DNA of 43,401 nt from an uncultured Flavobacteriaceae bacterium (GCA_938017825.1 CALIJE010000065.1:1-43401); one strand, 5' to 3'. Positions 35,357-43,397 are shown, numbered from the stretch's first letter. Notes: generated by a model from the sequence alone, not told the origin. Numbers and translations: made by a program.

Positions 35357-35410
35357 ACATTAAATTTTAGATGTTTCAATAATTCATTGCTTGTTTATGT
35401 GTTAGTAGCA

Positions 35411-35442
35411 ACAATTTAGTTATGTCACACTTTGGTACCAAA
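35411..35442 (-). promoter_or_regulatory. Alternative constitutive promoter of the S9 peptidase gene
   Basis: On the minus strand TTTG (35439-35442) and TAAATTGT (35411-35418) are 20 bases apart. TAAATTGT fits TAnnTTTG only loosely, but the pair is nearer the ATG than the LytTR-linked -7 and may provide basal transcription. Confidence 0.35.
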
Positions 35443-35453
35443 CAATGTTGAAG

Positions 35454-35461
35454 CGAATATA
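35454..35461 (-). promoter_or_regulatory. Predicted LytTR-linked -7 element of the S9 peptidase gene
   Basis: On the minus strand TATATTCG, one mismatch from TAnnTTTG and identical to the -7 of the GbsR-type gene. Exactly 33 bases separate it from the proximal LytTR half-site at 35495-35503. Leader to the ATG at 35356 would be about 93 bases. Confidence 0.5.
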
Positions 35462-35494
35462 GCAGGCATATCGTCTTGGATGGTTCAAAATATG

Positions 35495-35524
35495 ACCAAC
35501 GGTAAAAACGATAAAACGAACGGT
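35495..35524 (-). promoter_or_regulatory. LytTR-type binding site 3 (21-bp-period direct repeat)
   Basis: On the minus strand ACCGTTCGT (35516-35524) and ACCGTTGGT (35495-35503) differ at one of nine positions and start 21 bases apart. Both match the LytTR consensus [TA][AC][CA]GTTN[AG][TG] exactly. Upstream of the S9 peptidase, in the gap after obgE. Confidence 0.7.
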
Positions 35525-35555
35525 AAGGTCGCCATGAGTACCAGGAAATTCTGGT

Positions 35556-36557
35556 CTAGTTGTTCAACATATCCCAAAGCTTATCCTTTAGTTCTTGAAT
35601 ACCCATTTGGGCTACTGACGATATAAACATATAAGGAATAGGGTGCAGATCTTTGTTCAATTCAATGCGCATTTCATCCATCAATTCCTCATCGAGCATA
35701 TCACTTTTTGAAATTGCGATAATACGGTCTTTGTCCAACAACTCTGGATTATACCGCCGTAATTCATCTAGCAATATTTCATACTCTTTACTGATGTCAT
35801 TACTATCGGCAGGAATCAAGAACAAGAGGGTCGAATTTCGTTCGATATGTCTTAAAAAGTAATGCCCTAAACCCTTGCCCTCTGCCGCGCCCTCTATAAT
35901 ACCGGGGATATCGGCCATCACAAAGCTGCGAAAGTCGCGATACTTAACAATTCCCAGATTGGGTTTTAAGGTGGTGAATTCGTACTCCCCAATTTTGGGT
36001 TTCGCAGAGGTAATGACAGAGAGAAGGGTAGATTTTCCTGCATTCGGGAACCCAACTAAACCGACATCGGCCAATACCTTAAGTTCTAAAATTACAGAAA
36101 CTTCTTGGCCAGGAACACCGGGTTGTGCGTATCTAGGAGTTTGGTTCGTGGGCGTCTTAAAATGCCAATTGCCACGACCGCCCATACCCCCTTCGGCCAG
36201 TATCTTTTCTTCCTTGTCCTCGGTTATTTCGAAAAGAATGGCCTTTGTCTCTACATCGCGCACCACAGTGCCTAATGGAACCTCCATATATGTATCTTGA
36301 CCGTCGGCTCCTGAACTACGATTTTTACTTCCATGTTCTCCATGACCCGCCTTAAAATGCTTCTTGAACTTAAAGTTAACCAGTGTCCATAGGTTTTTGT
36401 TACCTTTTAAGATGACATGTCCGCCTCGACCGCCATCACCGCCGTCAGGCCCACCTTTGGTAATGTATTTTTCTCTATGCAAATGCACTGAGCCTTTACC
36501 ACCATTACCCGATTCGGCAAAGATTCTTACATAGTCTACAAAGTTGCCTTCGGTCAT
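35556..36557 (-). CDS. obgE: GTPase ObgE/CgtA
   Basis: 333-residue essential ribosome-associated GTPase. The N-terminal Obg fold (1-158) is the glycine-rich part: [14 protein letters not shown] and [16 protein letters not shown]. The G domain follows: G1 [10 protein letters not shown]2 region with EFTTLKP, G3 DIPGIIEGA and NKxD-type motif read as SKSD. The usual C-terminal OCT domain is short. In other bacteria it follows rplU and rpmA; here it lies 27 bases after a small membrane-protein gene and downstream of the HPRT-Adk fusion, all on the minus strand. Confidence 0.96.
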   Translation of the reverse strand: MTEGNFVDYVRIFAESGNGGKGSVHLHREKYITKGGPDGGDGGRGGHVILKGNKNLWTLVNFKFKKHFKAGHGEHGSKNRSSGADGQDTYMEVPLGTVVRDVETKAILFEITEDKEEKILAEGGMGGRGNWHFKTPTNQTPRYAQPGVPGQEVSVILELKVLADVGLVGFPNAGKSTLLSVITSAKPKIGEYEFTTLKPNLGIVKYRDFRSFVMADIPGIIEGAAEGKGLGHYFLRHIERNSTLLFLIPADSNDISKEYEILLDELRRYNPELLDKDRIIAISKSDMLDEELMDEMRIELNKDLHPIPYMFISSVAQMGIQELKDKLWDMLNN

Positions 36558-36584
36558 TTGCTTGGTTTAAAAAACATTGGGTAA

Positions 36585-36728
36585 TTAGGAAACGGGAATT
36601 GAATCGTCTAAGTAATAAATGTAAATAAGATATCCCACGGCAGAAAGCACAAAAAGCAAGAACGCTATACCACAAGTAAAGGCACATCCTTTTAATCCGT
36701 CTTTCGTATCGATAACCTTATCCGCCAC
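36585..36728 (-). CDS. 47-residue membrane protein between obgE and the HPRT-Adk gene
   Basis: A 47-residue frame with a GTG start at 36728 (upstream in frame is a stop, TGA, six bases earlier). Sequence: MADKVIDTKDGLKGC, then one hydrophobic helix AFTCGIAFLLFVLSAVGYLI and YIYYLDDSIPVS. It fits neatly between neighbours: 40 bases after the HPRT-Adk stop and 27 before obgE. A longer overlapping frame on the same strand (36505-36687) is a Cys/Leu-rich shadow. Probably a real small membrane protein of unknown function. Confidence 0.65.
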   Translation of the reverse strand: MADKVIDTKDGLKGCAFTCGIAFLLFVLSAVGYLIYIYYLDDSIPVS

Positions 36729-36768
36729 TTTTCAACATGTATATTAATCGTCCGAATGGACCACAAGG

Positions 36769-37872
36769 TTAAAGCTCCTCAATCACTTTTGCCAAACGCT
36801 GTGTAATTTCATCAATAGCACCAATACCGTTAACGCTATGAAACTTCCCCTGGGCTTCATAGAAATCCTTCAATGGGGCAGTTTTCTGGTTGTACTCCTT
36901 AAAGCGATTGCGAATTTTGTCTTCATCTTGATCGTCTGTACGACCACTTACCTTGCCTCGTTCCAAGAGCCGTTGAATCAATACCTCATCATTGGCCTCC
37001 AAGGCGATCGTTGCATTGATTTTCATGTTTTTGGTCGACAAAAAAGCATCTAAAGCCTCAGCCTGAGCGGTTGTTCTTGGAAAGCCATCAAAAATAAATC
37101 CGCTGGCATCCGGATTCTTTTCTACATCATCTTGCAGCATTTTGATGGTTACTTCATCGGGAACCAAATCGCCACGATCAATGTAAGACTTTGCTAGTTT
37201 CCCTAATTCGGTATCGTTGCTCATATTGTATCTGAACAAATCCCCAGTAGAAATATGTTTCAAGTTGTATTTTTCTTTCAAAAATTCGGCCTGAGTACCT
37301 TTACCGGCACCGGGTTTACCGAATAGCACTAAATTGATCATATGTGGTTGGTTTAATTGGTAAACTGCTCTTAAATTTCTTCCTAGTTCCTTGTAATCCA
37401 AACCGTAGCCAACAATGAACTTATCAGGAATCTTCATGCCAAAGTAATCAATGGTATATTCTCCTGTATAGATTTCAGATTTGTAAAACAAGGTGGCAAT
37501 TTTGAACTCCTTGATATTGATATCCGAAAACATATGTATCAACTCTTTCAAAGTACGCCCCGTATCTACGATGTCTTCAAGAATGATTACACTTTTTCCT
37601 TCAATATCTTCCGACACATCTAGCAAGGTCTCTACAATTCCTGTCGACGTAAGACCTTGGTACGAGCTCATTTTTACAAAAGAAACCTCGCAGGGGTGTG
37701 GGTAGGCTTTTAAGAAATCCGCCACGAACATAAAAGATCCGTTTAGGACCCCAACGAAGATGGGCGTTTCGTTTTGGTAATCTGCCGCAACCGCGTCGGC
37801 AACCTTTTGCACTGCCGCCAGTACATCGGCTTCACTGAGATAGGGTATGAAATTTTTGTCGTGCAGTTGCAT
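36769..37872 (-). CDS. Fused hypoxanthine phosphoribosyltransferase and adenylate kinase
   Basis: One 367-residue frame with two purine enzymes. Residues 1-177 are a type I phosphoribosyltransferase (HPRT-like): PIFVGVLNGSFMFVADF, PRPP-binding IILEDIVDTGRTL, and VGYGLDYKELGRNL. From Met178 the adenylate kinase begins: P-loop GKPGAGKGTQ, STGDLFRYN, DGFPRT and a short LID reading RGKVSGRTDDQ, a short-form Adk of about 190 residues. It would salvage hypoxanthine or guanine and interconvert AMP/ADP/ATP. The internal ATG 178 (37341) could yield separate Adk. Divergent from purK. Confidence 0.93.
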   Translation of the reverse strand: MQLHDKNFIPYLSEADVLAAVQKVADAVAADYQNETPIFVGVLNGSFMFVADFLKAYPHPCEVSFVKMSSYQGLTSTGIVETLLDVSEDIEGKSVIILEDIVDTGRTLKELIHMFSDINIKEFKIATLFYKSEIYTGEYTIDYFGMKIPDKFIVGYGLDYKELGRNLRAVYQLNQPHMINLVLFGKPGAGKGTQAEFLKEKYNLKHISTGDLFRYNMSNDTELGKLAKSYIDRGDLVPDEVTIKMLQDDVEKNPDASGFIFDGFPRTTAQAEALDAFLSTKNMKINATIALEANDEVLIQRLLERGKVSGRTDDQDEDKIRNRFKEYNQKTAPLKDFYEAQGKFHSVNGIGAIDEITQRLAKVIEEL

Positions 37873-37894
37873 TATTCGCGCTTTTGGCAGGGGG

Positions 37895-37902
37895 CAAATA
37901 TA
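37895..37902 (-). promoter_or_regulatory. Predicted -7 element of the HPRT-Adk gene
   Basis: On the minus strand TATATTTG, exact TAnnTTTG, 22 bases upstream of the ATG at 37872. A TTG further upstream (37927-37929) is a possible -33, at a long spacing. Confidence 0.45.
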
Positions 37903-37955
37903 CTATTTTGATTTCGCTTTTTCATTCAAGATATGCGGGTTTTAAGAATTCAACG

Positions 37956-37963
37956 TATTTTTG
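37956..37963 (+). promoter_or_regulatory. Predicted -7 element of purK
   Basis: TATTTTTG is an exact TAnnTTTG, 36 bases upstream of the purK ATG at 38000. It lies in the 127-base gap shared with the divergent HPRT-Adk gene. Confidence 0.45.
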
Positions 37964-37999
37964 TCGGATAGCTAACGATAGCTTATCAAACCATAGCTG

Positions 38000-39154
38000 A
38001 TGAACTACTTTTCTTCCAAATTTAAGCTTGGTATTCTGGGCGGTGGCCAACTGGGTAAGATGCTCCTCTACGAAACGCGCAAATTTGATGTTCACACCAA
38101 AGTTCTAGAGAATTCTATCGATGCACCTTCCAAACTTGCATGCAATGAATTTGTATTGGGAAATTTAATGGATTTTGATGCGGTGTACAATTTCGGAAAG
38201 CAAGTTGATGTGCTGACCATTGAAATCGAAAATGTGAATTTGGAAGCCCTGGAAAAGCTCGAAAACGAAGGACTAAAGGTATACCCACCCACTAAGGCGT
38301 TGCGAACCATACAGAACAAGGCAACCCAAAAGCTGTTTTATACGGATAACGAAATTCCCACCGCCGATTTTTCACGTTTTGCATATGCAAGTGAAATATT
38401 GGATGCGGTTGACAATGGTGGATTGGATTTCCCATTCGTTTGGAAAGCGGCCCAGTTTGGATATGACGGCCAGGGGGTAAAGGTGATTCGGACGAAGGAT
38501 GATTTGGATGGATTACCGGCGGGCGAGTGTATTGCCGAAAAAATGATTCCGTTTAAGAACGAACTTGCGGTTATTGTAGTGCGAAGCCCAAGCGGACAAG
38601 TAGTTACGTATCCTGTGGTCGAGATGGAATTCCATCCGGAAGCAAATCAGGTAGAATATGTGATTTGTCCTGCACGAATAGGGGATGAAATCGCCGAAAA
38701 AGCACAGGAAATTGCGCTTAGGGTATCCGAAAAAATTGGCCATATCGGAATTCTCGCGGTTGAGATGTTCCAAACACAGGAAGATGAAATTCTTGTGAAC
38801 GAAGTAGCACCAAGACCGCATAATAGCGGTCATTACAGCATAGAAGCTAGTTATACCAACCAATTTGAGCAGCATATTAGAGCCATTTTAGATTTACCCT
38901 TGGGGAGAACCGAAAGCAAAGTTGGGGGCATTATGGTGAATCTTGTAGGTGCTGAAGGTCATACAGGGGACGTGGTTTACGAAAATATTGCCGAAATTAT
39001 GGCAATGAACGGGGTAACCCCGCATATTTATGGAAAAAAGCAAACACGACCATTCCGAAAAATGGGACATGTAACGATTGTGGATAAGGATATCAATACC
39101 GCGCGAAAGGTAGCGCAGCAAGTAAAAGAAACGATAAAAGTGATTAGCAAGTAA
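38000..39154 (+). CDS. purK: N5-carboxyaminoimidazole ribonucleotide synthase PurK
   Basis: 384-residue ATP-grasp enzyme that makes N5-CAIR from AIR, bicarbonate and ATP in purine synthesis. It begins with the family's GILGGGQLGKMLLYE Rossmann-like motif. The ATP-grasp core has LDFPFVWKAAQFGYDGQGVK and the active-site region EVAPRPHNSGHYSIEA. Normal length. purE follows after 44 bases, so the two successive steps are made from one unit. Confidence 0.96.
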   Translation: MNYFSSKFKLGILGGGQLGKMLLYETRKFDVHTKVLENSIDAPSKLACNEFVLGNLMDFDAVYNFGKQVDVLTIEIENVNLEALEKLENEGLKVYPPTKALRTIQNKATQKLFYTDNEIPTADFSRFAYASEILDAVDNGGLDFPFVWKAAQFGYDGQGVKVIRTKDDLDGLPAGECIAEKMIPFKNELAVIVVRSPSGQVVTYPVVEMEFHPEANQVEYVICPARIGDEIAEKAQEIALRVSEKIGHIGILAVEMFQTQEDEILVNEVAPRPHNSGHYSIEASYTNQFEQHIRAILDLPLGRTESKVGGIMVNLVGAEGHTGDVVYENIAEIMAMNGVTPHIYGKKQTRPFRKMGHVTIVDKDINTARKVAQQVKETIKVISK

Positions 39155-39198
39155 ATCTTGGATATGCTTGTAACGCGAAATTTATAATTTGGAATTTT

Positions 39199-39687
39199 AT
39201 GAAGAAAGTAGCTGTAGTAATGGGAAGCACCAGCGACCTACCGGTAATGCAAGAGGCGATAGACATCCTAAAGGGATTTGATATCGAAGTCGATGTAGAT
39301 ATCGTATCGGCACACCGCACCCCGGAAAAGCTCTTCGAGTTTAGTAAGAACGCGCAAAGCAACGGTTATGCCGTAATAATCGCCGGAGCAGGAGGTGCAG
39401 CGCACCTACCCGGAATGGTGGCCTCATTGTCGCCATTGCCTGTAATAGGGGTTCCTGTAAAAAGTAGCAATTCAATTGACGGATGGGATTCAGTACTGTC
39501 TATTCTTCAAATGCCAGGGGGTGTTCCCGTCGCGACCGTCGCCTTAAACGGTGCTAAAAATGCCGGTATCCTTGCAGCACAGATTTTAGGTTCGGCCGAT
39601 AAGTGCATTCTAGACAAAGTGGTTTTGTACAAGGAAGGTTTGAAACAAAAAGTACTTGACGGCGCCAAAAAAGTAAGCAAAAAATAA
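39199..39687 (+). CDS. purE: N5-CAIR mutase PurE
   Basis: 162-residue class I PurE that converts N5-CAIR to CAIR, the step after PurK. Family motifs: GSTSDLPVMQEA, SAHRTPEK (catalytic His in the AHRTP loop), AGAGGAAHLPGM and GVPVKSS. Octameric cytosolic enzyme. Directly downstream of purK; the next gene, a peptidase, follows after 83 bases and may have its own promoter. Confidence 0.96.
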   Translation: MKKVAVVMGSTSDLPVMQEAIDILKGFDIEVDVDIVSAHRTPEKLFEFSKNAQSNGYAVIIAGAGGAAHLPGMVASLSPLPVIGVPVKSSNSIDGWDSVLSILQMPGGVPVATVALNGAKNAGILAAQILGSADKCILDKVVLYKEGLKQKVLDGAKKVSKK

Positions 39688-39770
39688 ATCTAGCTTGGGT
39701 CGCTAATCGTAGGTAGATGCCTTAAAGACTCAAATCAATGACCCCAAGCCAATAAAGATCAACTTTATAC

Positions 39771-41798
39771 ATGAACCCCCTATTAGAACAATTCGATTTA
39801 GCCCCTTTTTCAAAAATCAAAAACGAGCATTTTAAACCCGCCTTTCTGCAAGCTATGAAAGACGCTAGGGCCGAAATCGATGCGATTACGGCAAATTCGG
39901 CAGCGCCGACGTTTGAAAATACCATTGAAGCTCTAGAGTTTTCGGGACAACAGTTAGATCGAATATCGAGTATATTCTTTAATCTGAATTCTGCCGAAAC
40001 CAATGAAGAGATTCAGAAAATAGCGCAAGAAGTTTCGCCCCTGCTTTCAGAATTTGGCAACGACATTACCCTAAACGAGGAACTGTTTCAGAGGATCAAA
40101 ACCGTGTATCGGCAAAAAGATGCCTTATCCCTCAGCATAGAACAAGAGACGCTTTTAGACAAACGCTACAAAAGTTTTAGTCGTAATGGCGCCAATTTAT
40201 CGGAAGAAAAGAAAATACGCCTGCGTGAAATAGACGCGGAATCTGCCAAGCTCAAATTGAAATTCGGGGAAAATGTACTGGCCGAAACAAACAAGTACGA
40301 GAAACACATTACGAACGAGGCCGATTTAGACGGACTCCCAGAGGGAGCTAAAGAGGCGGCCGCCCAATTGGCCAAGGCAAAGGGTAAAGATTCGGGATGG
40401 CTTCTTACCCTAGACTACCCAAGTTATATTCCCTTTATGAAATATGCCCGTAATAGGGCATTGCGCAAAGAACTTTCCATGGCTTTCGGCAGTAAGGCCT
40501 TTAAGGGAGATGAACATGATAATCAGGAAATTGTTCTAAAAATAGCCAAACTAAGGTACGAGCGGGCAAATCTTTTGGGGTATGCCACCCACGCCCATTT
40601 TGTTCTAGAGGAGCGAATGGCCGAAACTCCTGAGAAAGTGCATTCTTTTTTAAACGAACTGCTTGTGAAGGCCAAACCGGCCGCAGTGCGTGAGTTCAAT
40701 CAATTGGAGGAATTCGCGAGGACCTTAGACGGTATCGACAAATTGCAAAAATGGGATGGCAGTTACTATTCAGAAAAACTAAAGCAAGAATTGTATAGTT
40801 TGGATGACGAGCAATTAAAGCCCTATTTTAAGTTAGAGAATGTTATCGACGGGGTGTTCAAGGTTGCCGAAAAGTTGTTCGGATTGCAATTCGAAGCGGC
40901 TGCCGATATCGATACCTATCACAAGGAGGTTAAAACCTATCGCGTTTATGACAAAGACAAGAACTTTATCTCAATATTTTATGCTGATTTTCATCCGCGG
41001 GAAGGCAAGCGCGGAGGAGCTTGGATGACCTCATTCAAATCGCAATGGCAAAAAGACGGAGAAAATAGTCGCCCACATATATCGAACGTCTGCAATTTCA
41101 CGCCCTCAACCGATACGAAACCTTCCCTGCTTACCTTTAATGAAGTCACCACTTTATTTCATGAGTTTGGTCATGGTCTACATGGTATGTTGGCAAATAC
41201 GACCTACCCTAGCCTATCGGGTACATCGGTCTATTGGGACTTTGTAGAGCTGCCCTCCCAGATAATGGAAAATTGGTGTTATGAAAAAGAAGCCTTGGAA
41301 CTATTCGCCCGACACTACGAAACAGACGAGGTAATTCCTATGCAACTGGTGCAAAAAATAAAGGAATCGGCGACTTTTCAGGAAGGTATGGCGACGCTGC
41401 GCCAGCTCAGTTTTGGACTGTTGGATATGTCTTGGCATGGTGTTGACCCCACTGATATAACCGATGTAAAGGTTTATGAAACAAAAGCTTTTCAAGGCAC
41501 CACACTATATCCTGACACAGCAAGTACCTGTATGAGTACTGCTTTTGCCCATATCTTTCAGGGTGGTTATTCTTCAGGCTATTACAGCTATAAATGGGCC
41601 GAAGTATTGGATGCCGATGCCTTTGCGCTTTTTAAGGAGCACGGAATATTCAATACTGCTGTCGCCCATAAATTTAAAGAACACATACTCTCAAAAGGAG
41701 GCACTGAAAACCCTATGGTGTTATATAAACGATTTCGTGGAGCCGAACCTAAGGTAGAAGCATTGTTGGAACGCGCCGGCTTATTGGCAATCGATTAA
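39771..41798 (+). CDS. M3-family zinc metallopeptidase (oligopeptidase/dipeptidyl carboxypeptidase-like)
   Basis: 675-residue thermolysin-clan peptidase of family M3 (Dcp/oligopeptidase A group). The zinc motif HEFGH starts at His464, and WDFVELPSQIMENW downstream supplies the third ligand Glu. The N-terminal helices FDLAPFSKIKNEHFKPAFLQAMK, in part FKPAFLQAMKDARAEIDAI, and the HPREGKRGGAWM stretch also fit. No signal peptide, so cytosolic; it degrades short peptides. Convergent with the lipoprotein gene across 11 bases. Confidence 0.94.
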   Translation: MNPLLEQFDLAPFSKIKNEHFKPAFLQAMKDARAEIDAITANSAAPTFENTIEALEFSGQQLDRISSIFFNLNSAETNEEIQKIAQEVSPLLSEFGNDITLNEELFQRIKTVYRQKDALSLSIEQETLLDKRYKSFSRNGANLSEEKKIRLREIDAESAKLKLKFGENVLAETNKYEKHITNEADLDGLPEGAKEAAAQLAKAKGKDSGWLLTLDYPSYIPFMKYARNRALRKELSMAFGSKAFKGDEHDNQEIVLKIAKLRYERANLLGYATHAHFVLEERMAETPEKVHSFLNELLVKAKPAAVREFNQLEEFARTLDGIDKLQKWDGSYYSEKLKQELYSLDDEQLKPYFKLENVIDGVFKVAEKLFGLQFEAAADIDTYHKEVKTYRVYDKDKNFISIFYADFHPREGKRGGAWMTSFKSQWQKDGENSRPHISNVCNFTPSTDTKPSLLTFNEVTTLFHEFGHGLHGMLANTTYPSLSGTSVYWDFVELPSQIMENWCYEKEALELFARHYETDEVIPMQLVQKIKESATFQEGMATLRQLSFGLLDMSWHGVDPTDITDVKVYETKAFQGTTLYPDTASTCMSTAFAHIFQGGYSSGYYSYKWAEVLDADAFALFKEHGIFNTAVAHKFKEHILSKGGTENPMVLYKRFRGAEPKVEALLERAGLLAID

Positions 41799-41809
41799 AA
41801 ATTTAGTGT

Positions 41810-42694
41810 CTATTTACTTTCACCAACTACTATTTTGATTTCGGAGGTTAAATTAGCGTTGCTTTTTCTATCCCATATTTCTACTAGCCATGTCACCGGG
41901 TTGGTAAGTTCCCCACGAGGAAATACCAAAGATGCCGCAAGCTGTTTATTTATGTCAGATACAGAATTAGGTCGATTATTGAGCAGGTCATCATTATGAT
42001 AAATCAATTGTCCCTGAGAATCTAAAGCCTTCATTCGCATGGCTAAATGAGCCATCCCATTTTCGGTTTTAAACCCATCAATATTTTCAAAAATCATAAA
42101 AACTTTGTTCTCAAATTTTACTTGACCATTAGTAATGACACTTCTGGTGAAATCATCAAAGAGATATATATTATCTGCAGTTATACCATTCGCCATGGTG
42201 TTTATTTTTTCGTCTGGTAAGATATCAAAGTCCAATTCAGCCGAAAAACTACCCTCTCCTTTTTTGTCCCAAATACGGATGTGTAGTTCATAAGAGGCAT
42301 TACTTTTCATCGGATTGGCAACAGTAAGCTTGCTCAATAAGAGCAAGGGATTATGGGACACTCCATTTTGATTGGCATAAACATCTTTGCTATGTAGTAC
42401 CGTATCACGGTTCGTTTCTAAAACTGTAAGTTCCATGCCAGGGTATACTTCGCCTTCCACTTCCACAAAACCTTGAATATCGTTGAAGTTGATATGAAAC
42501 ATTTCTCCATAAACAAAACTAGTTTCACTCGTCTCTTCTTCATGAATCGTAATATATACCTCTTCTACCGAGAGGCCATCACCGCGAGTAGTCATGCCGG
42601 TAATCAGGTCTTTGTTGATTGATTTATTGAAATTACAAGACGATATGAGACAAGTAAAAGACAAGAAGACAAATACGAATACTAGTTTTTTCAT
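41810..42694 (-). CDS. Lipoprotein with two tandem homologous domains
   Basis: 294 residues from the ATG at 42694, chosen because it begins the lipoprotein signal (MKKLVFVFVFLSFTCLISSC). An earlier in-frame start at 42868 gives an implausible Phe/Leu-rich extension and would overlap the neighbouring promoter. Two beta-rich halves resemble each other: SVEEVYITI, FNDIQGFVEVEG and HIRIWDKKGEGSFSAELDF in the first, NIYLFDDFT, FENIDGFKTENG and LVEIWDRKSNANLTSEIKI in the second. Family not recognised. It is divergent from the GbsR-type regulator, whose palindrome lies in between. Confidence 0.75.
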   Translation of the reverse strand: MKKLVFVFVFLSFTCLISSCNFNKSINKDLITGMTTRGDGLSVEEVYITIHEEETSETSFVYGEMFHINFNDIQGFVEVEGEVYPGMELTVLETNRDTVLHSKDVYANQNGVSHNPLLLLSKLTVANPMKSNASYELHIRIWDKKGEGSFSAELDFDILPDEKINTMANGITADNIYLFDDFTRSVITNGQVKFENKVFMIFENIDGFKTENGMAHLAMRMKALDSQGQLIYHNDDLLNNRPNSVSDINKQLAASLVFPRGELTNPVTWLVEIWDRKSNANLTSEIKIVVGESK

Positions 42695-42768
42695 TTTTTT
42701 GATGTAAGACAATACACAAATTAGTTGCAAGATATTGTAAATCTTTTTAGGTAACCAAACAAACCAGT

Positions 42769-42787
42769 GCACACTGAAAAAGTGTGC
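42769..42787. repeat. 7-bp inverted repeat near the lipoprotein/GbsR gap
   Basis: GCACACT (42769-42775) and AGTGTGC (42781-42787) are perfect complements with a GAAAA loop. No T-tract. Could be an operator or an RNA structure of unknown role in the 162-base gap. Confidence 0.6.
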
Positions 42788-42809
42788 TTCAACGAATAAA
42801 ATGTAATTA

Positions 42810-42831
42810 ACTTTCAATAATTTTTGAAAGT
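42810..42831. promoter_or_regulatory. 22-bp palindromic operator overlapping the GbsR-type promoter
   Basis: ACTTTCAA (42810-42817) and TTGAAAGT (42824-42831) are perfect complements with a 6-base AT spacer. The right arm contains TTTG of the predicted -33 (42823-42826). An almost identical palindrome, including the trailing TTAA, recurs at 43376. A MarR/GbsR dimer would fit such a site and would block its own promoter. Confidence 0.65.
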
Positions 42832-42852
42832 TTAAAATTAATTGTATATTCG
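42823..42852 (+). promoter_or_regulatory. Predicted promoter of the GbsR-type regulator
   Basis: TTTG at 42823-42826 and TATATTCG at 42845-42852 (one mismatch from TAnnTTTG) are 18 bases apart. The ATG at 42857 follows the -7 by four bases, so the transcript would be near-leaderless. Confidence 0.5.
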
Positions 42853-42856
42853 TTCT

Positions 42857-43360
42857 ATGGATTTTCAAGAAGCCAAAGAGAAGTTTATCAGCACATGGGG
42901 GAGCTTAGGTTCGCTATGGGGCATTAACAAGGCAATGGCGCAAATTCAGGCCTTACTGTTCATATCTACCAAGCCGCTTTCGATGGAGGAGATTATGGAA
43001 GATTTAAAAATATCTCGAGGCAATACGAGTATGAACCTAAGGCAGCTGATCGACTGGGGTATTGTTACCAAGGAATTGGTGCCTGGGGAACGCAAGGAAT
43101 TTTTTTCAACCGAAAAAGACGTTCAAGAGCTGGCCCGAATCGTTGCCAAGGAAAGAAGCAGGCGCGAAATACAACCGGTTATCAAAACCCTGCATGAGGT
43201 AAGTAGCATTAAAAACGATGGTAGCAGCAAAACCACGGAATTAATAAAACAAACCAAAGCATTGCACGATCTGGCCGAAATGGCCGATAGCATGTTGCAC
43301 AAAATTGTTGGTCAAAAACAAAATTGGCTTACAAAGTCTTTGTTCAAGATGTTCAAATAA
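42857..43360 (+). CDS. GbsR/MarR-family transcriptional regulator
   Basis: 167-residue winged-helix regulator. It starts MDFQEAKEKFISTWGSLGSLWG, in part FISTWGSLGSLWGINK, the GbsR-type opening. The helix-turn-helix is in PLSMEEIMEDLKISRGNTSMNL, in part EEIMEDLKISRGNTSMNL, with wing residues GIVTKELVPGERKEFFS. The C-terminal helices (about 105-155) would dimerise. The ATG at 42857 is preferred over a TTG at 42842 because the -7 element overlaps the longer start. Likely autoregulated through the palindrome in its promoter; a second copy lies after the gene. Confidence 0.9.
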   Translation: MDFQEAKEKFISTWGSLGSLWGINKAMAQIQALLFISTKPLSMEEIMEDLKISRGNTSMNLRQLIDWGIVTKELVPGERKEFFSTEKDVQELARIVAKERSRREIQPVIKTLHEVSSIKNDGSSKTTELIKQTKALHDLAEMADSMLHKIVGQKQNWLTKSLFKMFK

Positions 43361-43375
43361 AAAAATTTAACCTAT

Positions 43376-43397
43376 ACTTTCAATATTTTTTGAAAGT
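43376..43397. promoter_or_regulatory. Second copy of the 22-bp palindrome at the window edge
   Basis: ACTTTCAA (43376-43383) and TTGAAAGT (43390-43397) with a 6-base spacer, followed by TTAA as in the first copy. It lies 15 bases after the regulator's stop codon and probably belongs to the promoter of the next gene, which lies beyond the window. Confidence 0.65.

Noticed and set aside
35432-35626. A 64-codon plus-strand frame in the gap between the S9 peptidase and obgE
   Set aside because: It overlaps the obgE end and the LytTR repeats, and its composition is unlike a gene.
36505-36687. A 60-codon minus-strand frame before obgE
   Set aside because: It is Cys/Leu/Arg-rich and overlaps obgE by 53 bases. 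The other frame (36585-36728) gives a sensible membrane protein.
42695-42868. N-terminal extension of the lipoprotein to 42868
   Set aside because: The lipoprotein signal begins at the ATG at 42694, and the extension would cover the regulator's promoter and palindrome.
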